Positions 11,619 to 21,440 of a stretch of DNA of 64,000 nucleotides are shown piece after piece (the first letter of the stretch is position 1; each line of letters starts with the position of its first letter). A program made the position numbers and the translations under genes. The stretch spans positions 408,159 to 472,158 of the forward strand of contig ML677472.1 of the NCBI GenBank assembly GCA_007922305.1. The letters run 5' to 3'. The stretch comes from Dermatemys mawii (taxonomy: Eukaryota > Chordata > Testudines > Dermatemydidae). Under the pieces are notes generated by a model that searched no databases, was not told the DNA's origin, and saw only the letters and a program-made list of their open reading frames with translations.

Positions 11619-12942
11619 TCTAAACAAACTGTGTTTTCCAGGGCTGGAAATCTAGAACATTCATCCCTTTATGTGGTCTCATTTGCTACAGGTAAATCAG
11701 TGCAAGTGCTGCTCTTTCCCCAGTTTTGGCCTCTGGCTTGAATGATATTAAAAAGACTCCATTTCTCACACCTCTGGAATATGGCTCCAGCAGTTGGTCT
11801 GAGCAAGTTATCAGAAAGAGGAGTCATCCGAAATATAACAATTTCTATAAACTCAGGAAATCTGCTTATGAACCATTGGCATCTTCCCAGGGACTGAGCA
11901 AGGTAGTACTGCAGGGATACACCAGAATTTAAATGAGTCGCTGGCAAAAGGATGATTAAAGGGGAATCTGATAACTATCTGCAAATTCTTGAATGGGGGA
12001 AAATACTAAGGAGGGAGGGGGATTGTTTAGAGTAGTCTGGATCAAGGTACAGCTGGTACTGCATGGAATCTAGTAAAGCCATAACATTGGTTGAAAAGGC
12101 CTTTTGTTCTAGTTCTGTGGCTCTTTTATCTTCCACTCCCTCATAATTATTTGAGAGGCTAAAATGTCTCCTGCTTTCTCTCTTCTCAAAGGTGAATTAC
12201 TTTTGGAGGACATACATGAATTCCATCTGCCCATTGCAGGAAAATGCTAGCCTGTAAGAAAACAATAAGTATCATGCCTTAAAAAACTTTTTAAATGCAT
12301 TTTTGGAGGCTTTTGACATGGTTGAAGGATGACATCGTTGAAGGGATTTGTTTAGAAATCTGATAGCATTTAAAACATTTTTTCTTTCTTTCATGAAGGC
12401 AGAGGGAGATCTGTAGTGACTCACCAAGACGATTATTCTGGAAGGTGGGTGGGAGTATCACAAATACAAAGTTATACAAACATTTGCAGAGGATCTAACG
12501 GAAGCTGCAGTTTCACTGGATGACCTTTCAATCCATTTATCAAAGTGGCTGCATGCCCCATTTCATGGCAAGAGAAAACAGATATAAATATGGAGTAAAG
12601 ACAGGGAATCTGTGTCCAGAACATTTTAATAAAACATGTAAAACATTCACTGCAGATCTACTGATTCTTGCCAATACTATCTTTCCTTTATTTTCCTTTC
12701 CTTTGTTTCTGCCTGTTTCACATAGCCTGGAGCTATTAGCACATTGTCTCATCAGCTCACACAAGCCTGGTTTGGTTTTGAGCCAGTACGTGAATGGGAG
12801 GCCACTGAAAAACATGCAGGAAATGGTGCTGAGGATTCAGTGAGTGGTGCTCTTACTTTGTGAGACACTGCAAACAATAGCCTCCTCCCCAGAACAAGAA
12901 CATCAAAACAACCATATTAGCATATATTATCAGACTCATAGA
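11619..12942. other. Unassigned stretch
   Basis: No gene or clear repeat seen. Open frames at 11669-11947 and 12520-12843 show no domain. Confidence 0.5.
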
Positions 12943-12979
12943 CTGTAAGGCAAGAAGAGACCATAATAATCATCTAGTC

Positions 12980-13313
12980 TAGCAGTTCTCAAACTGTGGG
13001 TTGGGACCCCAAAGTGGGTCACAACCTCATTTTAATGGAGTAACTGGGGCTGATTTAGACTTGCTGGGACCCAGGGCTGAAGCCCGAATCCCACCGCCTG
13101 GGGCCAAAGTAGAAACCTAAGGGCTTTAGCCCTGGGCAGCGGAGCTCAGGTTACAGGCCCCCTGCCTGGGGCTGAAGCCCTTGGGCTTTGGCCCCTCTGC
13201 CCTGGGTGGAGGGGTTTGGGCAGGCTCAGACTTCAGTCCCCACTTCTGGGATCGTGTAGTAATTTTTATTGTCAGAAGGGGGTTTTAGTGCAAGGAAGTT
13301 TGAGAACCTCTTA
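12980..13313. mobile_element. hAT-Charlie-like MITE inside CR1
   Basis: Flanked by a direct repeat of 8-9 bp, (A)TCTAGTCT, at 12972-12980 and 13313-13321. The ends are inverted (GCAGTTCTCAAACTGTGGG on the left, AAGTTTGAGAACCTC on the right), matching the vertebrate hAT-Charlie terminus GGTTCTCAAACT. The exact boundary is uncertain by one or two bases. Confidence 0.88.
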
Positions 13314-15833
13314 TCTAGTCTGACCTCCTGCACATCACAGACCCTCATCCACCACTCCTGTAATAGACCCCTAACCTCTGGCTGAGTTACTGACATCCTC
13401 AAATTGTGGTTTAAAGAATTTAATTTACAGACACTCAACCATTTACATTAGTGAAAAGCTGCAAGTGATCCCATGCCCCATGCTACAGAAGAAGGTGAAA
13501 CCTCTCTAGGTTCTCTCCCAATCTGCCCCAAGGGAAAATTTCTTCCTGGCCCCAAATATGGTAGTCAGTTGGACCTTGAGCATTTTGGCAAGACCTAACA
13601 GCCAGACACCTGGAAAAGAATTCTCTGTAGTAACTCAGAGCTGTCCCCATCTAGTGTCCCATCACCTGTCATTGGGGATATCTGCTACTAGCAATCACAA
13701 ATTGGTTACATGCCACTGTAGGAAGTGCTGACATACTGTCCCCTCCATAAACTTATCAAGCTCAGTCTTGAAGCTAGTTAGGCTTTTTCCCCCATTGCTC
13801 CCCTTGGAAGACTGTTCCAGAACTTCACTCCTCTGATGGTTAGAAACTTTCATCCAATTTCAAGCCTAAAATTGTTGACAGCTAGTTTATATCAATTTGT
13901 ACTTGTGCCAACATTGGTGCTTAACTTAAATAACTCCTCTCCATCCCTGGTATTTATCCCTCTGACGTATTTATAAAGAACAATCATATCTCCCCTCAGC
14001 CTTCATTTTGTTAGGATAAATAAATGATGCACCTTTGATCTCCTCTTGCAAATAAGATTTTCCATTCCTGGGATCATTCTGGTAGATCTTGTCTGCCAAT
14101 CTTCCAGTTTGAGTTCATTTTTCTTAAATGTGGGAAACCAGAATTGTGCACAATATTCCAGATGACGTCTCCTCAGTGCCTTGTATAATGGTACTAACAC
14201 TTGGCTGCCTCTGCTAGAAATACTTCGCCTGATGCATCCTTGAATTGCATTAGGTTTTTTCACAGCTGTATCACATTGGTGACAAATAGTCATCCTGTGA
14301 TCAACCAAGATACCCAAGTCTTTCTCCTCCTCTGTCACTTCCAGCTGATACCTCCCCAGCCTACAGCAAAAATTCTTCTGATTTGTCCCTAAATACAAGG
14401 TATTTTACACTATTATATTTCATCTCATTCCTATCATTCCAGTTTGCAAAATTATCCAGATTTTATCGTATGATATTCCTGTCTTCCTCCATATTGGCAA
14501 TACCTCCCAACGTTGTGTTGTTCACAGATTTTATTAGTGCGCAGTCACTTTTTGTGCCAAGGTCAGTAATAAAAATAGTAAATAAGACTGATCCAAAGAC
14601 TAATTCCTGAGGAATTCCACTAGTAGCCTCCCTCCAGCCTCCCTCCAGTTCACCTTTCAGTATGACCCATTGTAGTCTCCACTTTAACCAGTTCCTTATC
14701 CACTTTTCAATTCTCATATTAATCCCCATCTTCTCCAATTTAACTAATAGTTTCCCATGTGCAACTGTATCAAATGCTTACTGAAATCCAGATAGATTAC
14801 TTTTACTGCATTTCCTTTGTCTAAAAAGTCAGTTGTCTTCTCAAACAAAGAGATCAGGTTGGTCTGGTAGGATCTACTTTTAGTAAAACCTGTTGTATTT
14901 TATCCCAATTTTCATGTACCTCTATGTCCTTAGTTACTTTCTCTTTCAAAATTTCTTCTAAGACTTTGCATACAATTGAGCTCAAACTATCCGGCTCATA
15001 GTTTCCTGGATCATTCCCCCCACCCTCCCATTTCTTAAAAATAGGTACTATTTAAGCAATTCTCCAGTCATGGGTGTGACCCCCAAGTTTACGATTCATT
15101 AAAAATCCTTGCTATTGGGCTTGCAATTTTATGTGCCAATTCCTTTAATATTCTTGGGTGGAGATTATTTGAGGCCCCCCCCCGCCAAATTTGGTCCCAC
15201 TAAGCTGTTTGAGTTTGACTTCCACCTTGCATGTGATAATTTCTACTTCCATATCCTCATTTATATGAGCCATACTGCCACTATCCTTAAACTCCTCATT
15301 ACCCTTATTAAAAACTGATGCAAAGTATTTGTTTAGATGTTGGGCCATGCCTTGATTATCTTTAATCTCCACCCCATCCTCAGTGTTTAGTGGTCCCACT
15401 TCTTATTTCCTTGTTTTCTTTTTATTTATATTGCTAGAGAACTTTTTAATGTTGGTTTTAATTCCCTTTGCAAGGTCCAACTCTGCTTGGCTTTGGATAG
15501 TTTTCATTTTTCCCTATACTTTCTGACCTCAAAGAGGTAGCTTTCCTTGCTGATCCATTCCATCTTCCACTCATTATAGGCTTTCTGCTGTCTCTCAGTA
15601 AATGATTTGTGATGCTTGCTCATCCAGCTTGGTCTGCAACTCTTCCCTATGAATATTTTCCCCTTGCTTGGGATTCGGGCTTCAGATACTTTCTGCAACT
15701 TTCACTTAAAATAAGTCCAAACTTCCTCCACATCCAGATCCTTGAGTTCTTCAGACCAGTCCACTTCCCTAACTAACTCCTTTAATTTTTAACATTTGCC
15801 CTTATGAATTCAGGGACCGTAGCTGCAGACCTA

Positions 15834-16685
15834 CAGGGAGTCCTCAGACTTATGACACAATTCGTTATTCAGAACTGCGTTGGAAGTCAAAACGTTGCAA
15901 GTCGAAACCACTTTTCCTATAAGAATCAATGGTATGAAGGGATTGGTTCCTGAACCAAGGCTTGATACATTATTTGTACCACAATAAACCAGATTTTTAT
16001 ACTAAATTAATTATAGGTGACTAATGTTGCAACATCAGTGTATTTACTGTAGGCTGTATTTTGTAAATAGTATTCAAATAGACATATAAACTCACATACG
16101 CTGCTCAGAATGTCAGCAACACAGGCTGAGAAAGCCAGGGAGAATGTCACACATGCTAAGCCTCAGCCAATCACTGTTCAAGCTTTCTGATTGGCTGAGC
16201 CTGGGGCCGGGAGCCAATCAAAACCAAGCTGCAACCATACCCAACAACAAGCTATCTTAATGCCTCAAAGCCAATGGCCTGGTCTACACTAGCAGTGGGG
16301 AGCACATGTTAGGTTGACTTACGTGGTGTCCTCACAGTGGCAGCAGGCTCCCCCGTCCACTCCACTTGCACCTCTTGTTGAGCTGGAGTACTGGAGTCAA
16401 CAGGGAGTGCCTTTGGGGATCGATTTATTGCGTCTAAACGAGACGCGATAAATCGATCCCCGACAGATCGATCCAGCAGGTAGTGAAGACGTACCCAATC
16501 AGAAGTGACCCTTCCAGCTCCATACCAATATAAAGCAACCAGGAAGTGATTTTAAGTGAACTTTATGCAAATCGAGAGTTGTAAGTGCGAAACAAGTGTT
16601 GTAGTGGCAAAACAGGCAGTCAATTGAAAAGCATTGTAAGTGGCATCTGACATAAGTTGGGAAATGTAAGTCTGAGAGCTGCCTG
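15834..16685. mobile_element. Tc/mariner-like non-autonomous element in CR1
   Basis: Flanked by TA on both sides (15832-15833, 16686-16687). Its ends form an inverted repeat: CAGGGAGTCCTCAGACTTA on the left, and CAGGCAGCTCTCAGACTTA as the reverse complement of the right end. The interior has the AAGTCGAAAC / TAAGTGCGAAAC style of a non-coding Tc/mariner derivative. Removing it joins CR1 sequence on both sides. It contains the MITE at 16281-16491. Confidence 0.85.
16281..16491. repeat. GTCTACACT-type MITE, copy 2, with perfect-looking hairpin
   Basis: Starts GGTCTACACTAG and ends TAGTGAAGACG. It has an internal palindrome: 16415-16435 (GGGGATCGATTTATTGCGTCT) pairs with 16441-16461 at 20 of 21 positions around a 5-nt loop. 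Orientation is opposite to copies 1 and 3. Nested in the Tc/mariner-like element. Confidence 0.85.
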
Positions 16686-16867
16686 TATTTGTGCCCTTCC
16701 AATTAGTTTAAACAGAATTAGCTTATGATCATTTAAACCAAAGTTTTCCCCCACAACCAGTTCTTCTATGAGGTCCTCACTACTCACCAACACTAAGTCT
16801 AAAATGGAATCACCTCTTGTAGGTTTAGCAACTATTTGATGAAGAAATCTATGAGTAAGGCTAAAGA

Positions 16868-16981
16868 TTTTGTCATGGATATTTTTAGTAAAAGTCAGAG
16901 ACAGATCATGGGCAATAAAGAAAAATTAATCGAAGCCCGTGACCTGTCCCTGACTTTTACTAAAGAATGTCCATGATAAAA
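16868..16981. repeat. Palindromic repeat, 46-bp arms
   Basis: 16868-16913 (TTTTGTCATGGATATTTTTA...CATGGGC) pairs with 16935-16981 (GCCCGTGACCTGTCCCTGAC...), about 40 of 46 positions, with a 21-nt spacer. It adjoins the end of the CR1 and the GC-rich block. Confidence 0.8.
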
Positions 16982-16989
16982 TGGGAAGG

Positions 16990-17995
16990 AGCTGGGCAGA
17001 TGCCTGGTGGCTGGGAGCTCCAGGGCCCCACTGCCTGCCACTGCGAAAATCCTCTTGTGACCGCGAAAGCGGCTGGGTAGCTCAGAGGTCCCCCATGCCG
17101 TCGCCAGCGGTTGGGTAGCTGTGGGGATCCCCCTGCCACCGGCGGCTGTGGGCACATGGCAGCTTGGGAGCTGTGGGATGCCCCCCCTCCCCCGCATCCA
17201 TAATGGCTGGGAGCTTGCAGGCACTGCTGCCTCAGGTGGCAAGGGTACCTCACAGCTCCCTGCTGCTGCAGGAAGTTGAGAAACCTTGCAGCTTCAAACT
17301 GCCGGGGCTGAAGACACAAAGGTCTTTGGAAGTTGTTGGCAGTCTTTTCTATGAGCTCTGGCCCACAGCTACGGCCAGGCAGCACTTGAGCTCCTGCTGC
17401 TCTGAGCAGTGGGATAAGGGGGCAGGGATGTGAGCTCCTGCGGGGTGATGTGTCTTGCTTTGGCGGGGCTGAGTGGCATGGTAAGTGCGTTGGGGCCAGG
17501 CCGGAGCCTTGGATAAGGGGCAGGGAGTCCTGGGGGTCGATTAGGGGGCAGAGGTGTGGATAGAGGTCGGGGCAGACAGGGAGCAGGGGCACTTGGGTAG
17601 GGGGTGGGGTTCGGGGGGGGGCACTTGGTATGGTGGGGTCTCAGGAGGGGGCAGTCAGGGCACAAGGAGCAGGGGGGTTTAGATGGGGGGTGTGGTCCTG
17701 GGGGTTAGGAGCGGGGGGGGGATGTCTTGGGAGGGGGTGGTCATGGAACATGGAGCAGGAGGTTGGATAGAGGACAGGGTCCCTGGGGGGTGGTTAGAGG
17801 AGGGGGATCCCAGAGGGGATGGTTAGGGTACAAGGAGCAGGGAAGGTTGGATGGGTTGAGGGTTCTGAGGAGGGTGGAAAGTGTGAGGGGGTCAGATAGA
17901 GGGTGGGGCTGGGCTTCCCTATCCAGCCCCCCATACAATTTTTAACCTCGATGTGGCCCTCAGGCCAAAAAGTTTGCCCACGCCTGCTCTAGAGA
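16990..17995. repeat. G-rich minisatellite ending in a hAT-type terminus
   Basis: 17440-17930 consists of degenerate G-rich units of roughly 80-85 bp, each with a copy of (C/A)A(A/T)GGAGCAGG followed by GTT and a GAT(G/A)G run (near 17670, 17750 and 17840). The right end reads CTCAGGCCAAAAAGTTTGCC then CACGCCTGCTCTAGAG, which inverted is CAGGCGTGGGCAAACTTTTT, a hAT-type terminus. A long open frame on the minus strand at 16960-17592 reflects composition only. Confidence 0.65.
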
Positions 17996-18374
17996 CAGTG
18001 TTGACACATGGTAACATGTGCGATATTGATGCGAGTGATTTAGGTCATGAACCAAAAGCCCTTTCAAGATACATTTCAGCAGGATCAATTCCAAAGGCTG
18101 TTCTGGAATTTATGTGCACTAATAAGATGACCACCCTCTTTCCAAATGCATTTGTTGCTCTGCGCATATTCTAACACTCCCTGTAACAGTTGCCAGTGGA
18201 AAACTCAGCTTCTCCAAACGAAAGTTAATAAAAACAAATCTACCTTCCACAATGACAGAAAGGCTGGTCAGCCTTTCAACGGTCTTGCTAGAGCATGAGC
18301 AGGCCCAAACTGTGGACCTTCAGGAAACAGTTCAAATCTTTGCAACCAAGAAGGCACGGAAAGCACCACTTTGA
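17996..18374 (+). pseudogene. hAT transposase C-terminal fragment, frameshifted
   Basis: Remnant of a DNA-transposon transposase of the hAT superfamily. One frame reads DIDASDLGHEPKALSRYISA, then VLEFMCTNKMTTLFPNAFVA and stops at 18172-18174. A shift of frame at 18171 continues LTLPVTVASGKLSFSKRKL, then IKTNLPSTMTERLVSLSTVL, and ends at the TGA at 18372-18374. The (L/I)PVTVASGxxSFSKxKLIK run is the hallmark of the C-terminal hAT dimerisation domain. The rest of the transposase is absent, so it cannot be active. Its left edge abuts the hAT-type terminus at 17940-17995. Confidence 0.85.
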
Positions 18375-19040
18375 TTATTCAAACAGATAAAATGCCAGTG
18401 TTTACTATGCGGATAAGAAAAGTTACATTTGCTTTTCAGGCGTTTGAAAGTTAAGTGTTACTTAATATTTTTGAACAAGGCATTTTAAATTGTTAGTTCT
18501 CCTTTCTTGGGGTAGGTAGCAGAGTAGTACCATGAGAGGAGTAGAAAGGATGAAGGCAGAATTGAGACCTTTCAAAGTTTTGGCCCAAGCGAGGCGGCAT
18601 GGGGGTATCATTTGAGTTCCCTGCCTCAGGTGCCAGAGCGTTGTAGGCCGGCCCTGCAAGAATGTCACTAGTGGCCAATAATGGAACAACCTAACCATAG
18701 GGCTAAATTTCTCCCTACCCACGTCTATCAAAGGTTGGCTTGTGTTCTGAAACATGAAGGTTTATATACCTTAAAATGAATTTAAAAATATTCTATCTGC
18801 TACGACTATGGATGGCTTCATAAATGTCTAATCCTTTGGTGAACCCTTCTAAGCACTTAGCTTCATGTATCTAGTGGCAATGCATTCCATGGGTCAATTA
18901 GGTGTGAATACAGAGTATTTTCTTTTGTCAGTTTTACATTCATTGCCTTTCAGTTTCATTGACTGTTCTCTTGTTTTTCCTTCCCCCTGTCCATCAGGCC
19001 CTTCCCACCATCTTATTTACATTCTGACCCCTTTACACTT
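18375..19040. other. Unassigned, with a short GC-rich repeat remnant
   Basis: Around 18590-18660 there is CTGCCTCAGGTGCCAGAGCG followed by GGCCGGCCCTGCAAG, which looks like the end of an old DNA-transposon repeat. Otherwise nothing recognised. Confidence 0.4.
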
Positions 19041-19990
19041 TCCCCGTTAAGAAGTGTTCCTGTCTCTAACACTAAGCTCCAACGGAGTCCAAACCCCAAA
19101 TAAATCCATTTTACCCTATATAAAGCTTATATGCAAAGCTGTTTGCCCCTCCCCCCAGGTATTAATACATACTCTGGGTTAATTAATAAGTAAAAAGTGA
19201 TTTTATTAACTACAAACTAGGATTTAAGTGGTTCCAAGTAATAACAGACAGAACAAACTAAATTATCAAACAAAATAAAATAAAACATGCAAATCTAAAC
19301 CTAATACAGCAAGAAAGTGGTTATAGATGAAATCTCATCCTCATAGATGTTCCAGTAAGCTTCTTTTACAGACTAGCCGCCTTCTAGTCTGGGTCCAGCA
19401 ATCACTCACACCTCCTGGTTACTGTCCTTTGTTCCAGTTTCTTTCAGGTATCCTTTCAGGGTGGAGGGGCTATCTCTTGAGCCTGCTGAAGACAAAATGG
19501 AGAGTTCTCCCAGGGGTTTAAATAGACTTTCTCTATTTAGACTCCCTTCTCTCCCCTATGCAAAATCCAGCTCCGAGATGGAGTTTTGAAGTCACATGTC
19601 CATGCATGACTCAATTTTTTCAGGCAGCAGCCATTGCCCACATGCTATCTTGAATGTCGCCAAGACAACTTCTTATGTGGATTGGAGTCTTCCAAGATCT
19701 ATTGTCAGTTAAGCCTTTCTTGACTGGGCACTTAATTTGCACATTTGGGCACATTTTCTCAAGAAACTGACCAAATGCTTTACTAAGGCTACTTAAACAA
19801 GTACACAGCCAATATTCATAACTTCTAATAAAAAATGATACATGCATACAAATAGGATGAATATATTCAGTAGAGCATAACCTTTACAGAGATATGTTAC
19901 ATGGCGTATGTAGCATAAAACATATTTCAGTTATGTCATATTTACATTCATAAGCATATTTCCATAAAGCATTATGAGGTGCAATGTCAC
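19041..19990 (-). repeat. Long interspersed repeat, possibly an LTR
   Basis: A continuous block that I recognise as a common reptile interspersed repeat, running from AACACTAAGCTCC to GCATTATGAGGTGCAATGTCACA. Inverted, it begins TGTGACATTGCACCTCATAA, LTR-like, but I see no paired terminus, duplication or coding part. The class is uncertain. Confidence 0.5.
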
Positions 19991-21351
19991 AGTGCCCCTG
20001 CTGGTATGTGGCAGAAGCAGGTTATTGGAGGCAGACCGGGGAAGGAAACAAGCCTGTTGAGGAAGGGCTGTAGAGGGTTTTGGGGATCAGCTCTGAAGGA
20101 CAGTGGATGGGGAGGACACAAGGCCAGAGTGGGGGCTGCAGGGACCACTCGGACAGGGGGTGGGGGGAGAGATGCGGGGAGGGCGGTGCCATGCTTGGTA
20201 GCCTAGCACAAGCAACTGCTGCGGGACCTGGCTGGTCACTTACCAGTTGAGTTGCCTCATAGGTCTCAGGGCCCACATGGCTCCATGGCCCAGTCAGAGA
20301 AGAGTTTGAATTAGGATCCCGACTGTACTGCCCTCTGACTGGGTTGTGGAGTAAGCACATGACAGCCCATTGCTTCCTGATCGGAGGGGCAGTGCATAGC
20401 AGAGAAACATCATCCAGGCTCCTATCCCGCCTCTCCAAAAATCACTGCTCACCCACTCCCAAGTGTTCATCGGGGGGGAGGGGAAGAGGGGCACTTTTTT
20501 GCCAAAACAGGACAAATGCCCAGTTTTGCCCTCCAAAAAGTCAGAATGTCAGGGACAGGGCTTAAAAGGGGACTGTCCTGGCCAAAACAGGATATATGGT
20601 CACCCTACATCAGGATGTACCATAACCTATTACTGTAACCCTAGCTCTTGCCCACTCCATCCCCTTCCTTACTATTGTTTGTTGCTGTCTTTGTGTCTAA
20701 GCTGATTCATAAGTTCGAGACAGGCACTGTATCTTCCTTTTTGTTTGTATTGTAAAGGGGCTGGGCATTTTTGGTGCTATATTAATAATGTTAATTAATA
20801 AGATTCCAGTGCGTACTTAATGTCATATGATGCTTTCAGACCTTCAGAAGGGAAGTGCTGTAGACATAATAGGTTCTTATTAGAGCTAACTGAAATTTTT
20901 CTCCCTTTCTTATTTTTGAGAGGAAAAAAACCCCAACCTTTCAAAAGTGTAATAAAACATTCAATATTGTTGGTGGGGTTTTTGTTTGTTTGTTTTTTGT
21001 TTTTTTTACATTTTTGACTCGCACTAGCTGGTCAAAGATTTTGAACTATCAACAAATACAAACATTTCATAAAGTGGTCGTACTTTTATCACATTTTATG
21101 ACCAGTTTTTGGCCAGCTTCTAAGTATTAATAATGTTTATAGTTCTTTTATTACTGTTTATTATTAATAAGTATCATTTTTTCTGATACTGAACACTGAA
21201 GTTGTGGGTATTATCTACCTTCCAGCTTGATAAAACCCTAAGATATATATTTTTAAAAACTAATTATCTGTATTGCTGTTATTGTTAAGTGTATATATTT
21301 ATCATTCCTCTGAGTGTCTCTAAACTGCATCTATGCACCTGAGATATTAGG
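19991..21351. other. Mostly unassigned
   Basis: 20500-20606 holds a remnant ending GGATATATGGTCACCCTA, the AGGGTGACCA-type MITE terminus. 20690-20790 resembles an ancient SINE tail. 20940-21020 is T-rich. No gene seen. Confidence 0.45.
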
Positions 21352-21440
21352 AGTGACAAAGAGTCCTGTGGCACCTTAAAGACTAACTAAAGTTTTAGAG
21401 CATAAGCTTTCGTGGGCTAATACCCACTTCCTCGGATGCA
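21352..21440 (+). repeat. GAGTCCTGTGGCACC repeat, single copy
   Basis: Same family as the inverted pair at 57697-57836: GAGTCCTGTGGCACCTTAAA, then AGCATAAGCTTTCGTGGGCT and ACCCACTTCCTCGGATGCAT. A common reptile interspersed repeat whose source class I cannot name. Confidence 0.75.

Larger units (their letters stand above)
12943..16860 (-). mobile_element. Long CR1 LINE, minus strand, carrying two insertions
   Basis: The longest LINE copy here. Minus-strand pieces include the C-terminal region (14003-14398: EVTEEEKDLGILVDHRMTIC), an RT piece (14463-14738: REATSGIPQELVFGSVLFT, with the FADDTKL box replaced by VNNTTLG), the N-terminal RT flank (15145-15399: MAQHLNKYFASVFNKGNEEF) and the stretch upstream of it (15504-15698). 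Sequence resembling the upstream endonuclease end continues at 16688-16860. Interrupted by hAT-like and Tc/mariner-like elements whose removal restores continuity. All frames are broken. Confidence 0.88.

Noticed and set aside
16960..17592. 210-codon open frame on the minus strand
   Set aside because: It is the complement of the G-rich minisatellite: proline/leucine-rich composition, no domain, no splice context.
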